DNA from: Bettongia penicillata ogilbyi
Taxonomy: Eukaryota; Chordata; Mammalia; Diprotodontia; Potoroidae
Length of the DNA: 64,000 nt
NCBI GenBank assembly: GCA_023548195.1
Contig: JAJHZJ010000413.1
Span: 15,621,941-15,685,940, forward strand
Direction of reading: 5' to 3'
The notes beneath the pieces are model-generated. The model was not told where the DNA came from. It saw only the letters and a program-made list of their open reading frames with translations, and did no database searches. Below are positions 10,768 to 20,745 of the stretch, piece by piece; the first letter of the stretch is position 1, and the number at the start of each line of letters is the position of its first letter. Position numbers and translations under genes: made by a program.

Positions 10768-10791
10768 GGGGTATTGGGGTGGGGGGAGGGG
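10768..10791 (+). other. G-quadruplex motif in HAL1 3' end
   Basis: Four G runs of four or more with loops of 4, 1 and 1 bases (GGGG-TATT-GGGG-T-GGGGGG-A-GGGG). G-rich 3'UTR tracts are a known feature of L1; an equivalent motif is present in copy B and in the L1 at 38679. Confidence 0.7.
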
Positions 10792-10868
10792 ATAAAAGGG
10801 GAGAAAATTTGGAACCCAAAATCTTGTGAAAATGAATGTAAAAAGTTAAATAAATAAATATTAAAAAA

Positions 10869-10884
10869 AAGAGTTTTCATAACC
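10869..10884 (+). repeat. Right target-site duplication of HAL1 copy A
   Basis: Pairs with 8044-8059, one mismatch in 16 bases. It follows directly on the A-rich tail 'aaataaataaatattaaaaa'. Confidence 0.92.
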
Positions 10885-10919
10885 TACAAATTCTAGTATT
10901 CTAGAATATACTTTTCTAG

Positions 10920-12140
10920 GTCTATTACGTTTTGTTTTTTTTACATTTTATACATTATTAATTTATTAATTAATGATTGTGGAGAACTTTTTTTCCCCTT
11001 TCTTTGCTTTGTATTTTATTTTCTCTTCCCTTCTCCTTCCCCAGCCCACCCCTCATTGAGAAGGCAAGCAATTTGGTTTAGGTTATACCTGTGTGGTCAT
11101 ACAAGACATATTTCCATATTAGTCATGATATAGACAAAAGTTCAAGAAAAATAAAGTAAAAAAAAAATTGTATGTTTCAATCTGTATTCAGACACCACTA
11201 GTTTTTTCTCTGGGGATGTGTTACATTTTTCATCGTAAATCCTTCCTAGTTGTCTTGGCTTATTGTATTGCTGAGAATAGTTAAATCATTTGCAGCTGAT
11301 CATCTCACCCATTACATTTGCCTTTGTTTCAGTCTATGCAAGTCTTTCTACGTTTTTCTGAGAGCATCCTGCTCATCATTTCTTATGATGCAATAGTATT
11401 CTATCATAATTGCATTCCATTCTCAAATTGATGGGCATCCCCTCAATTTCTGATTCTTTGACCCCAGAAAAGAGCTGCTATAAATATTATTGTACACATA
11501 GGTGCTTTTCCTTTAATCGCTTTTTGGCTATAGCCCTAGTAGTGGTATTGTTAGATCAAAGAATATGCATGGTTTTATATCCCTTTGGACATAGTTCCAA
11601 ATTGCTCTAGAGAATGGTTAAAATAAGTAACAATTCCAACAGTACATTAATTTCTCATTTTCCCCCATATGCCCTCTACCATTTGTCATTTTCCTTTTCT
11701 GTCCCACTAGCCAATCTAATAGGTATGAAGTAGTACCTCAGAATCATTTTAATTTGCATTTCTCCAGTCAATAATGAGAGTATTTTGTTTTTTCATTTGG
11801 TTTTTGATTACTTCATCTGACATCTGTTCATATCTTTTGATCATTTATCAATTGAGGAATTGCTCTTATTCCTATAAATTTGACTCCATTCTTTCTATGT
11901 TTGAGAAATGAGACCTTTATCAGAGAAATGTGCTTTATTTATTTCACAGTTACAATTGCTAGCTGTATTTTTCTCCATCCTGTTTCCCCCTCTGTTTATT
12001 CTATTCTTTCTCTCCTTTCACCCCATCCCCTCTCAAAAGTGTAGTTTTTATCTTTTAGAAACCATTGAGATTTTTTTGCTGTTATGGTTTACTTTTGTGA
12101 ATCATGACTGTCATAAAATTTTGAGCAATTTTATAATTTT
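10920..12140 (-). mobile_element. Internally deleted L1, 5'-truncated (copy E)
   Basis: Read on the minus strand: inter-ORF text at about 12100-11950, then an abrupt switch near 11930-11950 into the last quarter of ORF2, then the L1 3'UTR to about 10920. The ORF2 part includes the complement of 'ggatgcccatcaat' near 11438 and 'ggtactacttcatacc' near 11725. The 3'UTR includes 'attgcttgccttctcaatga'. Everything between the first codons of ORF2 and its C-terminal region is gone. The join matches that of the L1 at 49058-51413. All reading frames are broken. Confidence 0.7.
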
Positions 12141-12146
12141 ATTTAC

Positions 12147-12340
12147 AGAAATCCAGAGAGACCTGGGAAGAATGAAGCCACAATGATGGAGTAAAATAAA
12201 TATTACCCCCCTATACTTTCACTCCATACTCCTCTAAACAACCTTAAAAAAAAACATCCAACCAAATACTAAGTGGGGAAACCAGCATAAAGTAAGAGTG
12301 AGTCATTTTTTTCCAGTCCAAGGCATTTTTTCCTCAGTAC
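12147..12340 (+). mobile_element. L1 5'-end fragment
   Basis: This stretch ('acagaaatccagagagacct' onward, through 'atgatggagtaaaat', 'ctctaaacaaccttaaaa' and 'gtgagtcattt') parallels 13044-13205 in order and spacing. It looks like only the first 190 bases of an L1 5'UTR, lying 0.9 kb upstream of a longer copy that starts with the same words. Confidence 0.5.
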
Positions 12341-12439
12341 CATTTATTTATTATTTGTTTTTCAAATCTGCTTTTCTTTTCCACAATTATAACGTCAAAT
12401 TACAAGATAAAAAAAAAGATGACTTGTACCTGTAGTGCT

Positions 12440-12680
12440 TTAGTATCCCTCTCAATCAATGAATAAATCAACATTTATCTATTACTTACTATGCATCCCC
12501 AGGCACTGGGGATACACCAAGACAAAAAACACATTCCATGCTCAGAAGAAGCTCACAATTTAACAGGAGAGACAAATGCACAGATATGCATGAATAAGCT
12601 ATATAAAGGATCAAAAGGAGATAATCAACAGAGAGAAGGAATCAGAACGAGAAGGGATAAGAGAAAACTTACAGTTAAAG
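12440..12680 (-). mobile_element. L2 3' region
   Basis: Complement of an L2 tail: 'atcaacatttatctattactt', 'ccaggcactggggatacac', 'gaagctcacaatttaacagg', then 'gataatcaacagagagaagg'. Confidence 0.75.
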
Positions 12681-13043
12681 ATGGAATTTTTGGTTGGTAT
12701 TTCAAAATCAGGAATGAAACTCCAGGTTATCACTTTTTGAATATGGGACTATTGTTTACTTACAGACTCCTCTAAAGATTTAAGCAAGTGTTATGAATAT
12801 AAATAATAAACAGCAAAATAAGCTATTAATTGCTTCAGGACATTATATAATGATATATAAGATATAAAATATATCAAGATATGAAATAAGTGCATTAAAA
12901 CACAAATATTTTATTATATTTATATGTTAACAAAATCTAACAAGAAAAAAGGGAAGTATGTCACATTCAAAATAATTAGAAAATTATGAATGTTTTAAAG
13001 TTTTCATATGAATCTAAAGAATAAAAAAGTATAAAACACTACA
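12681..13043. other. No recognisable feature
   Basis: Very AT-rich, with 'gatatataagatataaaatatat'-like runs in 12845-12890; no family identified. Confidence 0.4.
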
Positions 13044-13699
13044 GAAATCAAGAGAGACCTGGGAAAAACTAAGCCATGATGATGGAGTAAAATGAACATT
13101 TTTTCCCCTTAAATTTTCATTACATGCTTTTCTAAACAACCTTAAAAAGCACATCAAACCAAATACCAAGTAGGAAAACCAGTGTAAAGTCACAGTGAGT
13201 CATTTGTTTTCTAACCCAATGCAGCTTAGAGAGACAATAAGAGAGCTATGAAGACTCTTAAGTGGGTACTGGCAGAAGCAGCATAGTTTAAGGGCTTTGG
13301 AAGCAATAGCAATAACAATTGCAGTGTCAATATTGTACATTGGCCATGGATAGTAAAGGGATGGAACACTTGACCAGAAAGAGATTTCAGGTGACACTTA
13401 TGTTATCACTGGTGATGGAAAAGGTATCATTTGACAACGATTTAGAGAATCAGAATTCCAGTTGTTGAGGGAGGAGGAGCCCTATATGCATAAGAGCTAG
13501 AACCTAGATGAGGAGGGCAATGACCAGAATTCTCACTGGGTTAAACCATCTTGGAAACACAAAAGACTTATAAGCCTTCTGACCTAGTTGTAAAAGCAAC
13601 ATGATGTAACAAAAGAAGTTGAGGCTAGACTTCTCCACCAGAGCAGAATCCAACTCTAACATAAAGTCCAATATCCAGAAACAGATCAAAAAAATGAGA

Positions 13700-14640
13700 A
13701 AAGAATAGAAAAAGTACAGGCACATAAAAAGTTGGTATGGTGACAGGGAAGCTCAAGATACAATTTCAGAAGATTGTCATGAATATATCTACATACAAAT
13801 ACTCAAAGAAAAATGTAAATTGGACACAAATTCATTAAGAATTCCTGGAGAATTTTTTTTTTTTACAAAAAGCAAAAATGATTCTAAAAATCAAATAAGA
13901 GTGACAGAGGAAAAGTTGGAGAAGAAATGAAAGCAATAAAATAAAATATGAAATTTGAATTAAAAACTTACACAAAGTAAAAAGAAAGTGACTCCTTAAA
14001 AATCAGAATAAGTCATTTGGAAACTAATAACTTTAAGAGTCATCAATAAAAAAAATAAAACAACTTGGAAGGCTGAAATGATAGAAAAAATATGTCTTCT
14101 CTCATAGGAAAAAAAGTCACCAAAAAATAGATCAAGGATAACTAGGTAAAGGATTATTGATCTACCTGAAAGTCATGTTCAAATAAAAAGAAACTATACA
14201 TCTTTTTTCAAGTAATTATAAAGGTAAACAGCCTAGATATCAGAGAACAAGAGAACAAAGTAGAAATTGAAAGAATCATTGATCATCTTCTGCAATGTAT
14301 TCTCAAATGAAAACTGTCAGGAATGTTATAGAGAATTTCCAGAAGTCCCAGATCAAGGAGAAATATGGCAAACAGTCAGGAAGAAATAAACCAAATACCA
14401 TGGGACCAGAATCAGTTTTATACAAGTTTTAGGAGCTGCTATCCAAAGGAGTGGGTAGAGTGAAATATGACATTCTGGAAGGCAAAGGAGCTAGCATTAC
14501 AATACGAATAACTTATGCAGCAAAACTGAGTAAAATACTGCAGGGAAAAATGAGAATTTTAAAGTATTCCTGATTAAAAGAGCAGAACTGAATAGTAATT
14601 TTGAAATTCAAACACAAGACTCAAGAAAATCATAAAAAAA
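13700..14640 (+). pseudogene. L1 ORF1 remnant
   Basis: Recognisable words of ORF1 in order: 'gagaagaaatgaaagcaa' (coiled coil), 'ttgatctacctgaaagtcatg' (13th-16th residues of the RRM motif seen as GLPESH in copy A) at about 14157-14178, 'atcaaggagaaa' near 14352, and 'acttatgcagcaaaactgag' near 14511-14530 (the TYPAKLS site, here with Pro replaced). Multiple stops and indels; no translation possible. Confidence 0.75.
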
Positions 14641-15017
14641 TCAACATGATTGAGAAATCATAAGGGACTTGATAAGGCTATACTAATTATATTCCTAAAG
14701 GAGAAGATAATGCATATAATATCTAAGAATTTTACCATCATTAGATCAGAGACATATGCCAATACAGAAGTCATAGGTATGAGTCTATTACATCAGAATG
14801 ATCTCAAAAGAAAAATAAAACAAAAAGGTGAGAAAGAGAGATGCATTGGGAGAAGGGTGAAGAGAAATGAAGAGCACACAAAATTATCTCACATGAAAGA
14901 GGCACACAAGAAGTAATTTGTACATTGGACAGGGGAAAGGGATAAGTGGGCAATACTTGGACCTCACTCTCATTTGAGTTGGTACAAAAGATATATACAC
15001 ATATGAATAAATGAATA

Positions 15018-15116
15018 TCTCTCTCTCTCTCTATATATATATATGTTTATACACATATATATGTTTATACACATATATATGTTTATACACATATATGAAT
15101 ATATAGGTATATATAT

Positions 15117-15148
<32 letters not shown>
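15018..15148. repeat. (TC)n, (TA)n and (TG)n microsatellites
   Basis: A CT run, TA runs with three near-identical 'tatatatgtttatacaca' units (15039-15090), then TA and TG. It lies in the L1 inter-ORF region. Open frames rich in Tyr, Ile and His across it are by-products of the repeat. Confidence 0.95.
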
Positions 15149-15151
<3 letters not shown>

Positions 15152-15377
15152 ATGTAGTGTGGGGTTGGTTTCCCCCTCAGATAATATTTCTTCTTCTTTG
15201 CATACAGACACAATTGAGTGTAGAAATTTATCTTACCCAATTGGGAAGAATGAAGGCAAAGGGCTAAGATAAAGGTTGGTGAGCTAGTTGGAAGGAGGAT
15301 AGATTTAGAGGAAGTAGTGATAAGAAGCAAAACAGACTTTTGAGAAGAGAACAGGGTAAAAACAGGAGAAGGATAAA

Positions 15378-15505
15378 TTGTATTTATATGTATATATGTA
15401 ATATATACATACACATACATATATATTTATACACACATGCATAAATGTATATATCTGTGTGTTTACACACACACGCACACATATGTATATATGAATATAT
15501 GTTGG
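15378..15505. repeat. (TA)n/(CA)n microsatellite
   Basis: Mixed TATG, TACA and CACA units within the L1 inter-ORF remnant. Confidence 0.9.
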
Positions 15506-15654
15506 AGGGAAGTACATAATGATAATAGTAAATGTGAAGGGGATAAATTTATTCATGAAATGAAGGAGTATAAGAGATTGCACTAGGAAATAGAATTCAA
15601 CAGTAAGTAGTTTAAAAGGGACATGCTTGAAACAGAAAAGAACTCACAGAGTTA

Positions 15655-15841
15655 AAATAAGGGGTTGAAGGAGAATTCATTTCATTATGCTTCAGCTGAA
15701 ATAAATAAGATGAGTGATTATGATCTCAAACCAAGCAAAATAAAAATAGACTTACTTAAAAGAGATGTTCAGGGAAACTGTATATTGCTACAATGTATCA
15801 AAGACAATGAATTGACAACAGTATATATACATATGTGTATG

Positions 15842-15876
<35 letters not shown>

Positions 15877-17720
15877 ATATATGTGTGTGTTATGTATATG
15901 TGTGTCTATATATACACATATGCATATATATGTGTAAATATCTATCATCTATCTATTTATTTATCTATATACCAAATGGAAAAATATAGCTTCCATATTC
16001 TTGATGGAAATGTTAAATGAATTATGAGAGGAAACATGATAAAATTATTCTAGTGTTTTACCTCAATTTACAACTCTCAGACTTAGATAAATGGAATGAA
16101 AAATGAAAAAAGTAGTTAAGGAGATGAATGGAATTACAGAAATTTACATTGAAAGGTAAGGGAAGGGAGTATATTTTTGTCTCAATTCTATACTGTAATT
16201 TTACAAGAATTGACTACACATCATAGCATAAAAAGATCACAAAGAAATGCAGAAATTCAGAAATCTTGAATGTATTTTTAAAAGATTATCATGCAATAAA
16301 ACTGATTTCAATAAAAGTCTTTTAAAAGAATAAATTAAAATTAATTGGGAACTAAATAATCTAATGCTAAATAATGTGAACAGGTCACAAAATAAATGAT
16401 AGAAACAATCAATATTTTTATTAAATTAATGAAAGCAAAGAGACATCATAGCAAAATTTATGTGATGCAGAGAAAGCAGTATTTAGAAGAAACATATAAC
16501 TCTGCTTAAATCAAGAATGGAGCAAAAAAGGAGAAAAGAGGATACAATGAAAGATTAATAAACCTTAGCTTAAAACAAGACCAGGATATGGTTATATTAA
16601 AAAATACAGAAAAAAAGATAAATCATTGGTACATTTAATTAAGAAAAAAAAGGAAGAAAACAAAAGTTCCCTTATCAAAAATGAAAAAAATGAATGAAAA
16701 GCCAATGAAAATGAAATTAAACCTATTATTAGGTGATATTTTACTCATCTATATGCCAATAAAAGTGAATATCTGAGTCAAGTGGATGCATATTTATAAA
16801 ACTATACATTTCCTAGATTACCAGGAAATGAAATATAACAATAAGATATATTTATCCTAGAAAAAATGAATAAACCACAAATTAGGTCCCTAAGGGGGAA
16901 ACAAGATCAGATGGAGTTATAGGTAAATTCTTCTAAACATTAAAAAAAAGTTCAAATATTGTGAAAAACAATTTGAAAAAAATGGGTAAAGAATGATCCC
17001 TACAAAATCATTCTCTGATAGAAATATGGTTTTGACACCTAAACCATAGAAGGCAAAAACAGAAAGAAAACTAAGGACTGATTTTCATAGTGAATATTAA
17101 TGAAAATTAGAAAAAAAATAAACAAAAGCAAAGTTATTACAGCAACTTACTAAGAAGATTTTACACAATTATCATGCTTGATTTATACCAGAAATGCATG
17201 TTTAATATTAGGAAAACTATAAGCATATATTATTATAAAAATAACAAAATCAAAAAGTAAATCCCATTCCCATTAAAAGCATAGGCATAAATGAGACTTT
17301 TTTAAGAATGATAAGTAATATATCTCTAAAACAAAAAAATAGCATTATTTATAATAAGGATACATTAGAAGTCTTTCCAATAAGATCAAGGATAAGTAAA
17401 AGATGTTCATTATTACCATTATTGCTCAGCCTTGCATTGGAAGTGCTAGTTGTAGCAATAAGACTGAAAATAATTGAAGAAATAAAGCAGAAATTAAAAT
17501 AATCACTTTTGTAAATGGTATACTTAGAGGAGTCAACTTTAGTTTAATCAACTAAAATGGTCTCAACAACTAGCAACTTTAACAAACTTGCAGGATATAA
17601 AATAAATTCACAAGTCATCATCATTTCTCTGTATTAATAATAAAACCCAGCAGAAGTGATAAAAAATGGAAATTCCAATTAAATCAACTGCAGAGAGCAT
17701 AAAGTATTTGCAAGTCTACT
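15655..17720 (+). pseudogene. L1 ORF2 remnant, endonuclease and reverse transcriptase
   Basis: ORF2p nicks target DNA and copies L1 RNA into it. Here the endonuclease part shows 'ttatgcttcagctgaaataa' (15686), 'acctcaatttacaactctcag' (16061) and 'atcatgcaataaaa' (16288). The RT part shows a 65-residue open stretch at 17308-17502 ending in SLALEVLVVAIRLK, the counterpart of the RT segment before the FADD site. The FADD site itself is lost: at about 17504-17530 the text reads SLFVNGIL in place of the LFADD motif. Not functional. Confidence 0.78.
15832..15968. repeat. (TA)n/(TATG)n/(TCTA)n microsatellite inside L1 ORF2
   Basis: TA core with TATG, TGTG and finally ATCTATCT units at 15946-15968. 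It interrupts the endonuclease-coding part. Confidence 0.92.
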
Positions 17721-17724
17721 TACA

Positions 17725-17840
17725 TGATGTCATATTATGTGCCTCCTCAATGCAAAGGAGGGGTGGAAGGGAGGGAGTGAATTTGGAACTAAATATATAA
17801 AGAAAAGAATGCTCAAAATAAATACGTTTTAAAAGAAAGG
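17725..17840 (+). mobile_element. L1 3' tail fragment
   Basis: 'cctcctcaatgcaaaggagg', 'gggagggagtgaatttggaac' and an A-rich end resemble the L1 3'UTR end (compare 'gagaaaatttggaa' in the HAL1 copies). Confidence 0.5.
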
Positions 17841-17859
17841 ATGAAGGGATTTTTTTAAA

Positions 17860-18222
17860 AAAAAAGTGGGAAAACTTTTATAAACTGATGCAAAGTGAAG
17901 TGAGCAGAACTGGGAGAACAACATATAGTAACAACAATATTTTAAAGAAATAATATTGTAATAAGAAATAGTAAGTCTCATCAGTACAATGATCCACCAC
18001 AGTTCCAAAGGACTCATGATTTTAGATACTATCCACCACCAGGTAGAGAGCTGAATGTTATATTTTTTCTTTATTTTTCTTTCTTTTTTGTAACATGGTT
18101 AATATGACTTCATATGTGATAATGCACATGATATTTCATATCTTTTCAATTGACAGTTGAGGGATTAGTGGGAAGAGGAAAATTTGGAACTGAAAATTGT
18201 AATAAAAGTATAAAAAAAAGAG
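17860..18222 (+). mobile_element. L1 3' end, 5'-truncated
   Basis: Last codons of ORF2 and 3'UTR: 'actgatgcaaagtgaagtga', 'gagcagaactgggagaaca', 'ttccaaaggactcatgat', 'gaggattagtggga'-like G-rich text, 'gaaaatttggaactgaaaat', then A-rich tail. The same words occur at 50995-51350. It interrupts the ORF2 of the older L1. Confidence 0.75.
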
Positions 18223-18287
18223 ACCTGAATAATTACAAATATAACACTTCTTTTTGAAATTTGTCTCCATAACAACAAAATAAAATG

Positions 18288-18440
18288 ATTAATTTGTTTT
18301 TTTAAGAAGTAATCAGGGTTAAGTGACTTGCCCAAGGTCAGACATCTAATAAGAGTCAAATGTCTGACGTCAGATTTGAACTTGGTTCCTCCTGACTTCA
18401 GGGTCAGTGCTCTATTCATTGCACCACCAAGTTGCCCCTG
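18288..18440 (-). mobile_element. Marsupial SINE (MAR1/WSINE head)
   Basis: Complement of the tRNA-like part: 'gggttaagtgacttgcccaag', 'cagatttgaacttggttcc', 'cagtgctctattcattgcacc', 'accaagttgccc'. Confidence 0.8.
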
Positions 18441-19430
18441 AATAAATTAATTTATAAATCCAGTGTCATGGCAATCAAACTATCAAAAGATTATACTATA
18501 GAGCTAGAAATATAGTAACACAATTCATACAGAGGAAAAACAAAGTAAAAATCTCAAGAGAAGTAACAAAAACGTGGAAGGGAAAGGAGGCAAATGATAG
18601 AAGATTTTAAAGTATAGTACAAAGCCATGATCATTAGAACTGTTTGGTACTACTTAAAGAGTTGAGAAGCTGATCAAAAACATAGATTCATCAATTCAGC
18701 AGCAAATGAAAATAATACAGTAATTTTTATAAGGCTAAAGGTTCCAGCTACTAGGGTAAGGTATCACCATGTGACAAAAGTCTGCTGGGCAAAATGGAAA
18801 GCAGAATGTGGTAAATTAGGTTTCACATTATATATCAAGTGAAGTTGCAAATTGATACATTATTGAAATTAAAAAGGTCACATCATAAATACATTAGAGG
18901 AGTAAGAAGAAAATTCCTATTGCAACTGTGGATAGGGGAACATTAATGACCAAAAAAAAAAAAAAAAGATATAGAGAGAATCACAGAAATTAAAATCCTC
19001 AATTTAATTATGTGAAATAAAAATGTGAAAACAAAATGAATTAGATTAAAATCCAAAAGAAATTGTTAACTAGAGTAAATACAGTGTCAGCAATTTTCTC
19101 TGGTAGTGGTCTAGTATCAAAGATATTTAAGGAATAGATTAGAGTATACAAGAACAAGAGCCATTACTCAAGACATAAATGATCAGATAATGTGAATAGG
19201 CAGTTCTCAAAGGAAAAAATCAAAACTATTAACATTCATATAAAAATCATCCAAATCACTAATAGAGAAATACATATAGAGTAATTCTGTGGTTCCATAT
19301 CCTTCAGATTGACAAAGCTGAAAGAGAAAATGAAAAACTTGGAAAGACTTTGGAGGGAAAATAAGTCATATTTTATATGCAGTAGTAATATTCTGGTGAG
19401 GTAAAATGGTCCAGCCTTGGTGATCTATTT
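18440..19430 (+). pseudogene. L1 ORF2 remnant, C-terminal half
   Basis: Continues the older L1 after the insertions: 'gccatg...caatcaaactatcaaaag' (18460-18488), 'gaactgtttggtactac' (18638), 'gtctgctgggcaaaatgg' (18781), 'atcactaatagagaaata' (19255). The Cys-rich region near 19325-19430 is badly eroded. No open frame of note. Confidence 0.7.
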
Positions 19431-19439
19431 CTTTATCTA

Positions 19440-19552
19440 TGTGTGTAATATACATACATATATATGCATATATATACACATATATATGTAAATATTATAT
19501 ACATACATACATACGTACAAAATATTTGCACATATACCCATACACACATGCA
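19440..19552. repeat. (TA)n/(CATA)n microsatellite
   Basis: TATATG, CATACA and CACATG units. Confidence 0.9.
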
Positions 19553-19975
19553 CATGCGTAGTCAATGCTGAAATAACCAGCTGCAGGAAGAAGTCCATTG
19601 TAACACATCCTTGAAGCACTTCTTTTTTCCCCCATGCAATATTTCAACTTAATTGACAGAAGAGAATTTGCCCCATTGCAAGAGCTGATTGAAAAACTAA
19701 CTGTGAAGGACAGATGAGAGGATGGAGTATGCTCCACTCAGATTGCCTATTAGGAATACATTTGAGGTTTTTGTTCAGTTGGAGGATTTATTTTCCTTTT
19801 TTTTTCCTCCTAAGTAAATGAAAATTCTGTTAAAATTTTTTTTCTTGTGGAAGATAAGAAAATCTTAGGGTGTTCAAGGGTACAAACTGAATACATAGTT
19901 ACAGTAAGCCCTACGCAAATAGCAGTCAAGATCTAAAAATGTAGATATGATAACATCTCTTCTTATCAGGATGTC
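19553..19975. other. No recognisable feature
   Basis: Anonymous sequence after the L1 remnant. Confidence 0.45.
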
Positions 19976-19979
19976 ATTT

Positions 19980-20246
19980 AGATAACAGTGAATAGAGCAC
20001 AGTACTACAACTCAGGAAAAACTCATTTCAATATTTTTTTTTATTTCAAGTTTTGCTTCAGAGACTTACTAGTTTTGTAAGCAAATTACAATTTCTTTCA
20101 GCCTCAGTTTCTTAATTTGTAAAGTGGAAATAGTATTATCACCTAACTCAGTTGTTATGAGGATAAAATGAGGTAGCAATGACAAAGCACCTTAGGAAAT
20201 TTAAAATACTATGTAAATGTTAGATATTATTATTACCACCACCATT
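19980..20246 (+). mobile_element. MIR/THER1-type SINE
   Basis: Sense MIR text: 'aatagagcacagtactacaa', 'gcctcagtttcttaatttgt', 'aaagtggaaatagtattatc', 'gttgttatgaggataaaatg', 'aaatactatgtaaatgttag'. Confidence 0.8.
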
Positions 20247-20269
20247 GTTATTACTATTATCTAGTCTAA

Positions 20270-20745
20270 AAACAATACTTCTGACAATTCTTCAACCGTT
20301 TGAAAGGCTATCATAGGGAAGAAAGATTGAGATTATCTTATTGTCAGTCCTAAGGAACAGAATTAGCTGGAGGAGTAAGAGTTATAAAGAAATTTAGCTT
20401 TGATATATGGAGATATCTTAATAACCATAAAGTTAGATAGTTCCTGAACAGACTGGACTGGTGGAAATTGAGTGATTAGTTTCCTTGGCTTTTCCCTTGA
20501 GGGTAATGCTTTCCTAGGACGTCCTAGCCTCGCCATTCCTGGCCTTATGCATTGACAAGTATAGCTTTTCAAAATCAACATGGATTTCCTTGAAGGTAGC
20601 AGGATTCCCTTTCAGGAAGTCATTCTTTTCAGGATGACCATTCACTGGGTACATTGTAGGAAGAGTTCTTGTTCAGGTACCAGTTAGAAGGCAGTTAAGA
20701 TCCTTTCCAAACCTGAGACTATCTGGTTCTGTGAAGGACAGATAT
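20270..20745 (+). mobile_element. L3/CR1-type LINE 3' end
   Basis: Sense words: 'ttgaaaggctatcatagggaa', 'ggaacagaattagctggagg', 'cttgttcaggtaccagttag' and the end 'cctgagactatctggttctg'. Same family as 7620-8059. The middle part (about 20450-20600) is poorly matched and may hold an insertion. Confidence 0.6.

Larger units (their letters stand above)
8060..10868 (+). mobile_element. Full-length HAL1 (half-L1) retrotransposon, copy A
   Basis: A complete, target-site-duplicated LINE-1 derivative without ORF2. In order: a GC-rich 5'UTR (8060-8751) opening with a G-rich start and 'ccaagatggcgg'; ORF1 (8752-9851, broken by one frameshift); a linker with a CA microsatellite (9984-10040) and purine-rich text; a G-rich 3' segment with a quadruplex motif (10768-10791); and an A-rich tail. 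About 2.8 kb long against roughly 6-7 kb for a full L1; the endonuclease, reverse transcriptase and Cys-rich regions of ORF2 are absent. HAL1 elements are known as L1-derived, ORF1-only families in mammals including marsupials; I infer they need L1 ORF2 protein in trans. Copies B and C have the same layout. Confidence 0.9.
7620..10912 (+). mobile_element. L3/CR1-type LINE 3' part, split by HAL1 copy A
   Basis: Sense-strand words of the mammalian CR1 relative L3: 'ctctgccttggtcagaccat', 'gcagtctggggcacaga', 'aatatttgaaggatagtca', 'gtggaatgggccatgacatt'. The copy runs to 8059, is interrupted by the HAL1 at 8060-10868, and finishes at about 10885-10912 ('tctagtattctagaat', the usual CR1-type terminal repeat words). 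Another copy lies at 20270-20745. Only the 3' non-coding and last coding parts remain. Confidence 0.7.
13044..19430 (+). mobile_element. Eroded full-length L1, broken by later insertions
   Basis: An old sense-strand LINE-1 whose parts can be followed in order: 5'UTR (13044-13700), ORF1 (about 13700-14640), inter-ORF region (14640-15650, with TA/TG microsatellites), ORF2 endonuclease and RT (15655-17720), and ORF2 C-terminal half (18440-19430). Insertions of L1 3' ends (17725-18222) and a SINE (18290-18440) separate the ORF2 parts. All frames carry many stops. The 3'UTR is not visible after 19430, where a TA/CA tract begins. It is the only copy here that keeps both ORFs. Confidence 0.75.

Noticed and set aside
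15031..15583. Frames of 92-129 residues on the minus strand
   Set aside because: They follow TA/TG/CA microsatellites within the inter-ORF part of an old L1; no protein family resemblance.
20515..20535. Palindromic 'aggacgtcct' as a CRE-like site
   Set aside because: A single isolated match next to no promoter; it is within or next to an old L3/CR1 remnant.
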